64,000 nt of DNA from Maniola hyperantus. Its lineage: Eukaryota > Arthropoda > Insecta > Lepidoptera > Nymphalidae. Below are positions 44,841-54,985 of the stretch, piece by piece (the first letter of the stretch is position 1; every line of letters starts with the position of its first letter). The position numbers were made by a program, and so were the translations under genes. Below the pieces are notes generated by a model. That model ran no database searches. It was not told the DNA's origin and saw only the letters and a program-made list of their open reading frames with translations. The stretch lies in NCBI RefSeq assembly GCF_902806685.2, contig NC_048538.1, positions 11,532,001 to 11,596,000 on the forward strand. The letters run 5' to 3'.

Positions 44841-44892
44841 ATCGTCTTATTGTCAATAGATTTATGCTCAGATAGCATTGTCTTAAACCGGC

Positions 44893-45074
44893 TTCCCACG
44901 GTGCGTGATATTGTGGACGGACGAGGACCAGACTGCACCGACGCGGTACCATGGGGAAGAGTATCGTCCGTGGTAGCGCAGACACGTCGCGCGTCGTCAT
45001 CGTCGTTGTCTCCTTGTGCGCGGTGTATGGCGTTGGCCGTGCGTGATAATCCGCAGAAACACGCACCGTGGGAC
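44893..45074. mobile_element. GC-rich TIR element (CCCACGGTGCGTG ends)
   Basis: CCCACGGTGCGTG (44895-44907) and its exact complement (45060-45072) bound a GC-rich 180-bp stretch with CGTC-rich motifs. Open frames of 77-108 codons exist on both strands across it, as expected for stop-poor GC-rich DNA. No coding function is supported. The following 45105-45170 is rich in ACCACTA units. Confidence 0.7.
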
Positions 45075-46029
45075 GTCAGTATTACAGTATCTCTGATCAT
45101 GAGCGGGTCTTCTCCGTTACCACCACTAAAGACACTACCACTAACCACTACCACCACCACTAAACACGAAAAATAATACCTATATCTATATCACAATATA
45201 ATATGCTTTAATTTTTTTAATTTAAATCGGATCCGAAATTAATTAATTACTTCTATTATAGTTCGCAGATTTTGTGGGTAAGAAACGTAAGGAAAATTTC
45301 AGTGCACGCTAGCTCTTACTCTTCATCTATGTCATTGATTGAACATTACCTTTGAACATTGCCTAAACATTAAAGCATATAGATATAGGTATTATTTTTC
45401 CTCTTTCGTGGCGACCTATGCAAAATATTCAAGAGACATCAATGAAAATTTTATTGAAGCTGTCCATGAAACTTCCTCATTATAGTGGCATAATAGGTAG
45501 ATTTTTACTACCGTGTCCTGCTTAAGTATGAGCCCGCACGGTGTAAAATTTATACACCCTTAATTAGAAATACTGCCAAAGGAAATCTACCCTTAAACTA
45601 GTAGTATAATCCTGAACTAATAGGCCAAGTTAAACGATCGACCATTAGACGTTCTCCAGAAAGCAAGGGTATACGTCGCAGTCAAATTCGTGACTTGTCA
45701 ATTTCGTTCCAATATCGATTAAATCTCAGACGGGTGAAAAGTTTCCGCACGGAAGGCATTGCACGCACGCGATCCTATATGGAAAATTTGGACTGTAATA
45801 GGGAATTAGATGGAGGAATTGTTGTGTATAATTATAGATTTTTCGATTAGTAAGCTGTCTATTGTGCGATGGAGGCATGGAGGTGAAGTAGTTATAGAAC
45901 AATGAGAATATTCGTGTTCCAAATTACATTGTCTATTCTTGTACCTACGAGTACTTATCATATTGTGTAGATTGCCTTATAACTATTTAAGCATGAGAAA
46001 TTTCGATTATGTATGTACACTTATATATA
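45075..46029. other. Intron; ACCACTA-rich microsatellite at its start
   Basis: 45110-45165 is an imperfect ACCACTA/ACCACC repeat. The remainder is unique and non-coding. Confidence 0.5.
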
Positions 46030-46540
46030 ATTAAGTAGATGATGCCCGTGACTTTGTCGACGTGGATTTAGGTTTTTAAGAATTCTGTGCAGACTTTTTG
46101 ATTTTCCGGGGTAAAAAGTAGCCTGGGATGCAAGTACAGAGATACTGTACCTTTCATCAAAAACAGTTGAATAAATAAACTCTGAAAAGCTAGTAGAAAG
46201 ATAGACACACTTTCGTATTTATAATATTAGTATGGAAGTATGGATAGTTATTAAACACAACTGTTTCTAGTTTCCAAATTAAATTAAACTGTTTTAATGT
46301 ATTAAGGATAAAATAAATAATTAATTCTATATTTTATACTGACCTACGGCCGTAATTAAATATAATCAATATATCCGTAATCTCTCGACGAACACAGTTT
46401 ATGACAAAACCAAATTTCATCAACATCGGTTAAACTATTGAGCCGTTAAAAGCTAGCAGACAGACAGACAGACAGACAGACAAATAGACAGACAGACAGA
46501 CACAATTTTGCATTTATAATATTAGTATGGATATTGATAA
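46030..46540 (+). repeat. Family E repeats, two adjacent copies
   Basis: Copy one (about 46030-46240) has GATGATGCCCGTGACTTTGT, CGGGGTAAAAAGTAGCCTG and TTTATAATATTAGTATGG. Copy two (about 46390-46540) has CAAATTTCATCAACATCGGT, the CAGA array and the same end GCATTTATAATATTAGTATG. The end motif marks the conserved 3' terminus of the family. Confidence 0.7.
46456..46503 (+). repeat. (CAGA)n microsatellite
   Basis: Roughly a dozen CAGA units with one CAAA interruption, inside the second family E copy. Confidence 0.95.
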
Positions 46541-47264
46541 CAACATTGTTAAGTTATCTATCGACAGATAACAGATAAGATTGATTATTAATTTCGGCCG
46601 TTTAAGGATCTTCCAACCAAATATTGTTTTAGAGTAATTTTATGGATCAATTAAAACCACAGAGCTGGATTAACAATTACATGGGGTTCTATAAACAAAC
46701 TTGATTGCTTTACAAAAACTCAAATAACTAAGGCAGTGTCTCAAGTAGAGGTTCATTTGAATATCAAAGACGAAATTCAAATTACGGCGTTTACAATAAA
46801 GGCTCAGCCGGTTCGGTATTACGAGTTGATGTAAATTTCCGATACTCATTTTGAGGATGAAGTTCTGATGTCTTTGTCGCGGGTCGCGATCCTTCAATTG
46901 CACCAGATTTATGGGCTAATTTGAAATTTTATCGTTCGAGTTTTATGTTTCACTGTTCCTATTATAATTTGTGACCTTATAATAAAATTATCTCTTTGAT
47001 AGAAGATACTGTACTTGAGGGTGCTAGAGATATTATTCTTTCCATTGACGGATTTCATTTAAAACACTCGGCTGACTCCTCGTAAATTTACTTGGAAAAT
47101 CCTCGGCTTCACCTCGTCTTTTCAATATTACACGGCCAGCCTTTTTTCCCGGCCTGGACAGTAATGTACTATTACAGTGTTATAAATTATAATGGAATCA
47201 ATAATTTTCATGGTAAAGAAGAAATTCGAATGATATTGTTGAACTTCTTCAGCCAAACAGACGT
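46541..47264. other. Intron, unique
   Basis: Two short ORFs (46670-46903 minus, 47092-47322 plus) have no motifs. Nothing else was seen. Confidence 0.45.
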
Positions 47265-47430
47265 TGAAGTTAATACGCGTCTGCTAATTTTTGGGATAAA
47301 ATTTATTTTTCCCGGGATGTAAGCTAACTCTATAGCAAATTTCATCAAAATCGGTTAAACTGTTGGGCCGTGAAAAGTTAGCAGACAGACTGACAGACAC
47401 TTTCGCATTTATAACTTTAGTATGGATGGA
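47265..47430 (+). repeat. Family E repeat
   Basis: CCCGGGATGTAAGCTAACTC, ATCAAAATCGGTTAAACTGT, AGCAGACAGACTGACAGACA, CATTTATAACTTTAGTATGG. Confidence 0.75.
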
Positions 47431-47869
47431 TTAAGATAAGCAATAGTTTATTCTACCAGTCTTTAGTTATATAAAGTAAACAATAAAATACAACAGAATA
47501 GCGTTCTCCTAAGTATTGGATAATAAGCTTCCACAATGAAGTCTTAATCGCCTTTAAAGCAAGCGGAATTAATTACTACGAACCCGAAATTTTGCAATTT
47601 TGCTCTTTAGCATGATATCACAAGTACGTACTTATCTACTTGCCTCGAGCAAAATAGATTTCATAGTTTTGAACGTGCTTAATTGTTATAAATTCAACTA
47701 GGTATATTCCATAATATCTATAAAGATAATATTATATTATAGGTATAAAAAGAGAAACCGGCTTACTGAAATACTAACTTACCTACAGGTTAAATCACTG
47801 ACTCTAAAAACTTCAGATCTTGCATAAATGATCTAACTCGAGTTTCGAATAGAGACATACCTATGACCA

Positions 47870-47965
47870 TCTATCCATACTAATATTATAAATGCGAAAG
47901 TGTGTCTGTCTGTCTGTCTGTCTGCTAGCCTTTCACGGCCCATCCTTTCAACGTTTGCATCTTTT
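47870..47965 (-). repeat. Family E repeat, short, reverse
   Basis: CCATACTAATATTATAAATG, CGAAAGTGTGTCTGTCTGTC, TGCTAGCCTTTCACGGCCCA: the complement of the family end. Confidence 0.75.
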
Positions 47966-48849
47966 GACGTTAGAATTGACGCCTGTTCCTTGAGACACAA
48001 TAAAAGCCAAGTTTGATCACAAAAATTGCAATTACGAGTGAATTAAAATTTGAATTTCATCAAAATTATCCAAGTTTCAAAATTACACGATGAAACACGA
48101 GTACATACTTATTAATTATGAATAGATAACCTACATTCTACCTACATACAACTATTCCAATGTTCCATCGCTTGCAGTTTTAAACTCACAAACAAATTAA
48201 AGGTATTTAACTGTTTTTACCATAAAAATATAAAAAGTGTATACGCCAAACGTAAATCCTGAAATCTAGAGACAATTTCATAGCGTGGGGCTCTACAGGC
48301 TAATGACGAGTGACATATCAAAATAAAACATAACACATTAAGCTGGCCTTTGAAAGAATTATTCGCTTGCCCACTTTGACAGCTCGCGATAAATTTTTGC
48401 CGTGTTTAATAAATTTGCCTTTATTTTCATAAATGCCAGTTTTAATTCCCGAATTCAAATAATAAAATCAGGTCAAAGTTAAAAAAAAAAAACATACCTT
48501 CGATATAAAACTCGACTCAAAGTTACCACGAAGTTCATCGTATGTAGAGAGCAAAGTCACAGTTCACGACAGTGGTAGGGAACTTCTAACAAAACGTCAG
48601 AGCTTCGACGTCACTGGCAAGCGTCAAATGTTTCTAGATAATATTTTCTCGCTAGATAGCCTATTAGAGTATTATAGGTCTATGCCTATTAGAGCAAGAT
48701 CCCGATAGAGCCAGACCTGCCTTATTTTCTGAGTAACAAAATGTGTGTTAATACATTACTCACTTTTCTTAAAGTCTGAGTGCTGATTTTTATGTACCTT
48801 CTACAGAATATTGTTAATACTTAATTAATAATTAATGTGCTCTGAAGAG
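47966..48849. other. Intron, unique
   Basis: AT-rich, with an A run near 48480. No feature seen. Confidence 0.45.
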
Positions 48850-49207
48850 CTTTTTGACCTCATTCCACCCTCATTTTTCTACAACCGCACCGCGCGCCAG
48901 GAAGGAATTTCACCCTCACCACCTGGGTGTTTGGTGCACTTCGACCGTTCGCTGTGCCAGATCCTTCTTTCCACGCACATGCAAACTGTGGAACCAACTC
49001 CCATCGGCGGTGTTCCCACTAGATTACAACATGGGGTTATTCAAGGGGCGGACCAACAAATTCTTAAAAGGGCGGACCAACAAATTCCTAAAAGGCCGGC
49101 AACGCATCGGCGGTTCCTCTGGTGCTGCAAATGTTCATGGGCGGCGGTAATCACTTAACATCAGGTGACCCGCATGCTCGTTTACTCGCTATCTCTATAA
49201 AAAAAAA
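48850..49207 (+). pseudogene. CR1/Jockey-like LINE 3' end
   Basis: The open frame 48854-49150 (98 codons) encodes the C-terminal segment SFFPRTCKLWNQLPSAVFP, then YNMGLFKGRTNKFLKGR. This is the tail that follows the reverse transcriptase domain in CR1/Jockey-type elements, recognised from memory. A 24-bp tandem duplication repeats the KGRTNKFL codons. The untranslated end has GTAATCACTTAACATCAGG, CTCGTTTACTCGCTATCTC and an A run. All catalytic parts are missing, so it is a 5'-truncated copy. Confidence 0.75.
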
Positions 49208-49315
49208 ATTAATACTGCCAGACACCTTCCGTGGGAAGGTTCCCACTTGAGGCTTTAAAGCACGCAAAAAAATATTTTAATCTTACATAGAGTCTGAGTC
49301 TTAATTTTTATAATA

Positions 49316-49484
49316 TAACTAGCTGATGCTCGCGACTTCGTACGCGTGCATCAGCTAGTTATAAAAATCCCGTGGGAACTCATTGATTCCCCGGGATAAA
49401 AAGTAGCCTATGTCACTCTCCAGGTATTTAACTATACCCATGCAAAAAACCACGTCAATCCGTTGCTCCGTTGCGACTCTTATC
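49316..49484 (-). repeat. Family B repeat, truncated, reverse, with hairpin end
   Basis: TAACTAGCTGATGCTCGCGA at the outer edge, and an inverted copy GCATCAGCTAGTTA 20 bp further in, form a 14-bp-arm hairpin. Then CCGTGGGAACTCATTGATTC, AAAGTAGCCTATGTCACTCT and CGTCAATCCGTTGCTCCGTT. Confidence 0.75.
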
Positions 49485-49700
49485 GAGGGTTACATTTTTG
49501 TTTCGTTTGCCGTGGAGACCCTGGGGCCATGGAGTCTTAGTGCTAAAAAAAATTACGAGACATTTCACCGCCTCATCTGGTGACAGAAGGGCTGGCTCAT
49601 TTTTTGCACAACGCCTGGTTGTCCAGCGCGGAAATGCAGTCAGTATTCTTGCCACCATTCCACGTGGGTGTAATTTGTATAGCAATTAGATAAGGCTTTA
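49485..49700 (+). pseudogene. Retrotransposon C-terminal fragment (QRGNAVS type)
   Basis: The plus frame 49471-49686 contains ITRHFTASSGDRRAGSFFAQ and LVVQRGNAVSILATIPRG. I recognise this as a tail peptide that recurs in lepidopteran retroelements, without being able to name the clade. The frame starts inside the adjacent family B repeat, so the start is artificial. It is a fragment, not a gene. Confidence 0.5.
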
Positions 49701-50073
49701 AGTTTTATTGTAATACTTATAAAAAAATCTAAAACACATTATTTGTTTTAAAATTAGTAATCTCTTATAACCGACCTACTCATTTACCTACTAAATCCAA
49801 GCTTTTCAAAGCCTAGGTTTACTAGGTCCTTCAATCTGTTAGCGGTAAATGAGATAGCCTACATTTCGTTTTTACTCCTACATTTTTTGTACATTTAAAT
49901 TAAAATAAAGTCAATACTGTACTAAAAAACCTTGAAGAAAACGCTGAAGCTTTTTTATCTGTCCCTTCTGACCTACAATTTATTCGATGTTTTTACGGTT
50001 GACTTAAATGCCAAAGCAAGGTACTCTTGTCGCAAATCAAGTTGTTACTTTTTTGTATGTGAATAATGTTTTC
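49701..50073. other. Intron, unique, left flank of the LTR element
   Basis: No feature except the target duplication TTTC at 50070-50073. Confidence 0.5.
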
Positions 50074-50190
50074 TGTGATGTTGTCGTTGGAGGTTCCGTA
50101 GAGTGGATAGATGTGTAAATCAAACACGTGTGAGCTGTTCTATGTCCCGTTTATTACTGCTACTCAATACTAATACATAACCCCACTACA
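50074..50190 (-). repeat. 3' LTR (117 bp)
   Basis: Identical to 55898-56014. On the element strand it starts TGTAGTGGGGTTATG and ends CATCACA. It contains one AATAAA (50150-50155). At 117 bp it is unusually short for Ty3/Gypsy LTRs, though mag-type elements are also short. Confidence 0.95.
50150..50155 (-). terminator. AATAAA polyadenylation signal in 3' LTR
   Basis: TTTATT on the plus strand. It is the only such signal in the LTR and lies about 40 nt from the LTR start. The 5' LTR copy is at 55974-55979. Confidence 0.6.
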
Positions 50191-50544
50191 TCACCGGGGT
50201 GGTTTTGAAAAAAAAATGTTGTAATACAATTTTTTTTTTTTTTTTGATAATATAAAAATTATTTAATATAAACTTGTTTGATTTCCTTATTACCTGACAC
50301 ATAGAAATAAGCTGTTCGAAACATTCACAATCTTATAGGTAAGTTACAATTTAAAATATAATGTACTTAGTAGGTACAATACGATGGTACATACATGTCA
50401 TCGTAATGAAATATAAAACCATTAGGCACTTATGATACAATGTTAGGTAGTTACCTACCAGACTACAATAATAATATACTAATAATAACAAGCGTAGGTA
50501 CCTCGCGTATTCATAAGTAAAGAAACATGAGCTAAACACTAATA
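50191..50544 (-). other. Untranslated tail of the retrotransposon
   Basis: About 354 nt between the pol stop and the 3' LTR. It has A and T runs and a small hydrophobic 62-codon frame (50351-50539) of no evident meaning. The sequence touching the LTR is not purine-rich, so no ordinary polypurine tract can be pointed to. Confidence 0.7.
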
Positions 50545-53500
50545 CTAGGTGACATATGGTTTTGTCCTATTTTTATGGACAGTCTCGACATTTTTACCGT
50601 TTTGCACTGTAACATTAGGTCCATCTTCACTTAACACTGTATAGGGTCCATCGTATAGCTTATCCAGTTTTTTACCTGTTTCATTTTTGATCAAGATTAA
50701 ATCATCTTTCTGATACTGAATGGGATTACACTTTTTGTCCCATACATGTTTCCTTTTTAATTTGCTTAAAACTAAATTTTTATGCGCTTCCTTAGATGCT
50801 AACTGTAGCCTATACTTAAGCTCAAGTGCATAATTATCTTGGCTGTATAGTGGCTCTACTACATTACTTCTTAAATTACTAGGTAAACTACAACTATTGC
50901 CAAATACGAGTTCGTACGGTGTATACTTAGTCTGTGTATGGACAGTAGTATTGAATGAGAAACACCAGAACTGAAGCCACTGACTCCAAGTTTCTGGATG
51001 TCCGTCACATAATGTTCGCAAATATGCAGCGAGATGCTTATGAGTGTTTTCTAAGGAGCCTATCGACTCATGGTGATAAGCTGTAGAATTTATTTTTTCA
51101 ATTTGAAGTAGCTTACATACCTCTTTCATCGTTTCTGACTGAAATTCGCCGCCTTTGTCACTCGCGACAATTTTGGGTAGCCCGTAACGTAACACGAAGT
51201 TATTAACAAAGGCTCTTGCCACACTTACTGTATCTTTACGCTGCAAAGGGTACGCCTCGACGTATTTACTTAGCTCGCATTGTAAACTTAAAATATAAAC
51301 ATTACCATCTATATCTTTATCTAAAGGACCTATGATATCTAAATATACTTTTTCGAAAGCTTTCGACGCTGTCGTCGTCACGACCATCGGCTCTACTATA
51401 TTTCTAGAATACTTATTAGTTTGGCATTTGCCGCACTTACTTACGTATCTCCGTACATCGGATTCTAGCCCTGGCCAGAAGTACTTACCTTTGATGTTGC
51501 TGATCATGCGTTGTACACCCGCATGGCCACTCGTAGGTAGTAAGTGATAATCATGTAGTATGCATATCTTTTCTTCCTCATTATGGACTCGTTTTACTCC
51601 TTTTAATATATTTATCTGCGGTCCGGACCATTTTTCTCTACTTTTTATCTCATTTATTAACTGTTTTATGAACTCTACATTTCTGTCATCTCTAATTATA
51701 CATAAATTTTTAATATTCAATTCACTACAAAATACGCTCAATAAATTCGCAAATTCGACTCGCGTAAAATGCGACATATAATTGAGGTTTATGTAGATAG
51801 ACTGAGTTGACTCCTCATATGCTAAACATTCTCTTTCATATGATAATTTCCTCTTACTCAATTTACTTCCTAACATAAATTTCAATTCTACGTAATCACT
51901 CGGTTTCCTTAGTATCTCTGCGACTCTTGGTTGGCCAGACCTTGATTCGACAGGTATACAAGGATCCCTCATGTCTACCTTCCTATTCAACTCCTCTTTA
52001 TCTAATCTAGCTTTCTGAGCTCTTGTCATTACTAAGCTAACTTTACTATTCAATGATTTTAATTCTTCCGAACTTATGGTCACCCTACTCAGAGCGTCTG
52101 CGACGTTATCACTGCCTTTTACATACTCAATTTTAAAGTCGTACTCCTCTAACTGCAATCTGAATTTTAAAAGTCTTGTTGACGGATCTTTCATGCCAAA
52201 TAAATAAATTAGAGGTTTATGGTCGGTTTTAATGATAAATTGCTTACCGTATAGGTATGGTCTAAAATGTTTTATACTCCAAACTATCGCCAAAAGCTCT
52301 TTTTGAATTATTGGATAGTTTAATTCCGCTTTATTTAGAGGTCTACTAGCGTAGGCTACGGGTTTTAAATCTTTATTACACAAAACTGAACCGATAGCTA
52401 TGCCTGACGCGTCAGTTTGAAGAACGAAAGTGTTATTATCAGAAAAATCTGGGTATTGCAAAATGGGGGGTGTAATTAATTTATTTTTCAATATTTCGAA
52501 ACTATTTTGACATTCTTGTGACCATGAAAATATTGCATTTTTCCGGCATAATTTATTTAATGGTAAGGTGATTTCAGAAAAATGTGGAATGAATTTTCTA
52601 TAATAATTGCAAAACGCTACAAATCGTCTAACCTCGTCTGAATTTGTAGGTATCGGGTAGTGTTGTAGCACTCTTACTTTTTCTGGATCGGGTAGAACAC
52701 CCTCAGCTGACACCACGTGACCTAAATATAGTAACTGTGTTTTCATAAATTCGCACTTAAGTGGGTTAAGCTTAAGGTTCATTTTTCTGAGCCGTTCAAA
52801 TATACTTATTAAATTTTTATTGTGAGTTTCCCTGTTTCTCCCAAATACTATTAGATCATCGCAGTAAATAAAACACTTTTCGAAGGTTAATCCTGACATT
52901 GCTATTGACATAACTCTAGAGAATGCATTAGGACTAATTTTTAAACCCATGGCTAGACGCTTCATTCTGTATTGCCCAGTACTCGTGGCAAAACTGGTAA
53001 TATCCCTACTCTCGGGGTTTAAACTGACCTGATAAAATCCTTGATACAAATCCAAATGAGTGAAATAAATACACCCTGAAAGTGAATCTAAGATGTCCAT
53101 TATATTTGGTAAAGGAAACTTATCGTCCTGAATTGACTCATTAACCTTCCTATAATCTATCACTAAACGCCATTTTTTCCCGTTTTCTGACTTTTTAGGC
53201 ACCAGTAATATTGGGCTATTCCATTCGCTATTAGATGGTTCTATTATGTCGTCATCGAGCATACGTTGTACTTGTTTATTAATTTCTTGCTTCGATGCCT
53301 GTGGCAAGCGATAAGGTTTTGTATACACGGGTTTGGTGTCGGGTTTCACCATAATCGACTGTTCTACAACGTTCGATACACCTAGCTTGTCACCTTCTAA
53401 GAAAAATATGTCTGAGTATTTAGAGCATATTATTTGAAGCGATTTTTTCGCGGTGGGGTCTAAATGGTCCAATTTCAATTCTGCTAATAATTTTTTAACA

Positions 53501-54219
53501 CGGCTAACATGTTTTTGAGATTCGCTAAATGAACATAGGTTATAGTTTTCTAAATAGTCAATGTTTCCCGATTGAATAATACTCGATTTAAGTATTTTTA
53601 TAGGCTTTTCATCCGTATTCATTATTTTTACTGGTATTTTACCTCTATTCGGCTTTACGATACAACCTGCCAGAAATACGTTTTCATGTAATTGTTTCGG
53701 ATGTATAACACAATCTTTATATAAGCTTTTACTAACACTCAAATAATGAATTGACTCGCTACGTGATGGAATAGTTAAGTATTCGTCCGACTCTACGGTT
53801 TTGCTAGTAGACTTACATATTCTTAAGGTACATGTTTCATAATAATTAAATTGTAACGTAAGTCTGTTCGTAGGCAAGTCTATGTTTGCATTATAAGTTC
53901 TGAGAAAGTCTAGCCCGATAATTCCATCCGCTCCGCATGGAACGTTATCGAATAGGTATAACTTGTGGCGAAATATGAAACCGTTTGCTGACTGTAGTGG
54001 AACATACGCTAAGCATGTCGACTGTATTTTTCCACCTATACCTTTTATAACTGTAGTACTTTGATACTTTTTTACTTGATTTTGAATAATCTGACTATTT
54101 ATGATAGATAAAGATGCCCCTGTGTCCAATAAAAATTTGCATTTCCGATTACCGATAAACAAATATATGAAATCTAACCCTTCACATACTAAAGCATAAT
54201 TAGGCTCGAAAAAACTCTG
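50545..54219 (-). CDS. pol: Pol polyprotein: protease, RT, RNase H, integrase
   Basis: The frame opens at 54219, just after an in-frame TAG, and ends with TAG at 50545-50547. Numbering 1,205 residues from the TTG at 54162: aspartic protease with DTGA at 13-16 and IIGLDF at 81-86; reverse transcriptase with catalytic Asp about 370 and YCDD at 433-436; RNase H with TDASG around 583-587 and DHKP near 647; integrase with a His-His-Cys-Cys zinc site (H873, H880, C910, C913); catalytic D942, D1002 and E1038 (DD35E); GPY/F module near 1172. All key residues are present and no stop interrupts the frame. There is no good ATG at the front, and the frame lies +1 to gag with a ~17-nt overlap. It is therefore most likely made as a Gag-Pol fusion by ribosomal frameshifting. 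It copies the element's RNA and integrates the cDNA. Confidence 0.95.
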   Translation of the reverse strand, partial: QSFFEPNYALVCEGLDFIYLFIGNRKCKFLLDTGASLSIINSQIIQNQVKKYQSTTVIKGIGGKIQSTCLAYVPLQSANGFIFRHKLYLFDNVPCGADGIIGLDFLRTYNANIDLPTNRLTLQFNYYETCTLRICKSTSKTVESDEYLTIPSRSESIHYLSVSKSLYKDCVIHPKQLHENVFLAGCIVKPNRGKIPVKIMNTDEKPIKILKSSIIQSGNIDYLENYNLCSFSESQKHVSRVKKLLAELKLDHLDPTAKKSLQIICSKYSDIFFLEGDKLGVSNVVEQSIMVKPDTKPVYTKPYRLPQASKQEINKQVQRMLDDDIIEPSNSEWNSPILLVPKKSENGKKWRLVIDYRKVNESIQDDKFPLPNIMDILDSLSGCIYFTHLDLYQGFYQVSLNPESRDITSFATSTGQYRMKRLAMGLKISPNAFSRVMSIAMSGLTFEKCFIYCDDLIVFGRNRETHNKNLISIFERLRKMNLKLNPLKCEFMKTQLLYLGHVVSAEGVLPDPEKVRVLQHYPIPTNSDEVRRFVAFCNYYRKFIPHFSEITLPLNKLCRKNAIFSWSQECQNSFEILKNKLITPPILQYPDFSDNNTFVLQTDASGIAIGSVLCNKDLKPVAYASRPLNKAELNYPIIQKELLAIVWSIKHFRPYLYGKQFIIKTDHKPLIYLFGMKDPSTRLLKFRLQLEEYDFKIEYVKGSDNVADALSRVTISSEELKSLNSKVSLVMTRAQKARLDKEELNRKVDMRDPCIPVESRSGQPRVAEILRKPSDYVELKFMLGSKLSKRKLSYERECLAYEESTQSIYINLNYMSHFTRVEFANLLSVFCSELNIKNLCIIRDDRNVEFIKQLINEIKSREKWSGPQINILKGVKRVHNEEEKICILHDYHLLPTSGHAGVQRMISNIKGKYFWPGLESDVRRYVSKCGKCQTNKYSRNIVEPMVVTTTASKAFEKVYLDIIGPLDKDIDGNVYILSLQCELSKYVEAYPLQRKDTVSVARAFVNNFVLRYGLPKIVASDKGGEFQSETMKEVCKLLQIEKINSTAYHHESIGSLENTHKHLAAYLRTLCDGHPETWSQWLQFWCFSFNTTVHTQTKYTPYELVFGNSCSLPSNLRSNVVEPLYSQDNYALELKYRLQLASKEAHKNLVLSKLKRKHVWDKKCNPIQYQKDDLILIKNETGKKLDKLYDGPYTVLSEDGPNVTVQNGKNVETVHKNRTKPYVT

Positions 54220-54985
54220 CTAAATTTATATCTTGCTCCTCCTTTTGCTCAGACGCTGTGACGTAAGCATTTCCCTGACGGTGATTATTATTTGAGTTGC
54301 CTCTATAAAACCTGGTGTTATTTCTTGGGTATCTGGACTGGTTGTAGTACCTCGTAGGTGTGGTCCTAGCACGATAATTATAGTTATAATAACCTCTCCT
54401 TACCTGTGGTGTGGGCTGATATGCGCCTCGGTGAGGGCCACTCGTACGGTGGAAGTTTCGACGTCCCCGACTGTACCTGGGGTAACGAAATGACTGATTC
54501 CGGCCTTGCGAATATGAGTAGACCCCGTTGTTGGACGATGTCCCGGCGGTGGCCAGCTCCTCATCCTCCGCTGCGCGTACTGCGTCTTTCAACTCGCTGT
54601 AATTCCTGGCTGATATTATGGTGCTCAGCCTTCGGTTACGAAGGCCATCCGCAAACCTCTTTATTGCTAGTTTCTCGTTTATAGGTCTCAATATATCACG
54701 TGCCTTCTGATTTTCTTCGGCTTGTGATATGGTGAGGCCTATAAAGAGCTCCTCCAGCTTTTCACCATAAGCGCTAATAGACATATTGTTCTGTGTTAAA
54801 TTGTTTATTTGGGACAGCAATGAATTGGCAGACTTTTTTGTAAGCAAATATTTTTTCATGTCTGATAGCAAATTGTCAATAGTGGAATATTCGGAATTAA
54901 GTTTTAATTTCGCGGTTTTTGATAGTCTAGTTTTTAATATAAAGAAATTAGCAACCCCTTGCTGTCCTGACCTTTTAGATAACTG
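54200..54985 (-). CDS. gag: Gag, C-terminal part (second frame)
   Basis: Continues gag in the frame ending TAA at 54200-54202. The frame is open upstream to about 54985, so the region overlaps the first gag frame by ~50 nt. The N-terminal part looks like a capsid domain (helical, with a segment around KRFADGLRNRRLSTIISARN). The C-terminal 90 residues are rich in Arg, Tyr, Asn and Gly, with RG and RY repeats. No CCHC zinc knuckle is present, so RNA binding is probably by the basic RG-rich tail, as I recall for some gypsy-group Gags. The label 'gag' comes from position and composition, not from strong motif matches. Confidence 0.8.
   Translation of the reverse strand, partial: QLSKRSGQQGVANFFILKTRLSKTAKLKLNSEYSTIDNLLSDMKKYLLTKKSANSLLSQINNLTQNNMSISAYGEKLEELFIGLTISQAEENQKARDILRPINEKLAIKRFADGLRNRRLSTIISARNYSELKDAVRAAEDEELATAGTSSNNGVYSYSQGRNQSFRYPRYSRGRRNFHRTSGPHRGAYQPTPQVRRGYYNYNYRARTTPTRYYNQSRYPRNNTRFYRGNSNNNHRQGNAYVTASEQKEEQDINLAEFFRA
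54203..54219 (-). promoter_or_regulatory. Candidate +1 gag-pol frameshift site
   Basis: The gag and pol frames overlap only between the pol-frame TAG (54220-54222) and the gag TAA (54200-54202). In the gag frame the overlap reads GAG-TTT-TTT-CGA-GCC. Pol is +1 to gag. A Phe tRNA shifting from TTT to TTC next to the often-slow codon CGA would give exactly this shift. No stimulatory structure was assessed. Confidence 0.5.

Noticed and set aside
44833..45176. Overlapping ORFs of 77-108 codons on both strands
   Set aside because: They lie across a GC-rich TIR element with few stops. Both strands are open equally and no domain or splice context is visible.
50351..50539. Possible envelope remnant after pol
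   Set aside because: Only 62 hydrophobic codons, no signal peptide, cleavage or fusion motifs. AT-rich sequence easily gives such frames.
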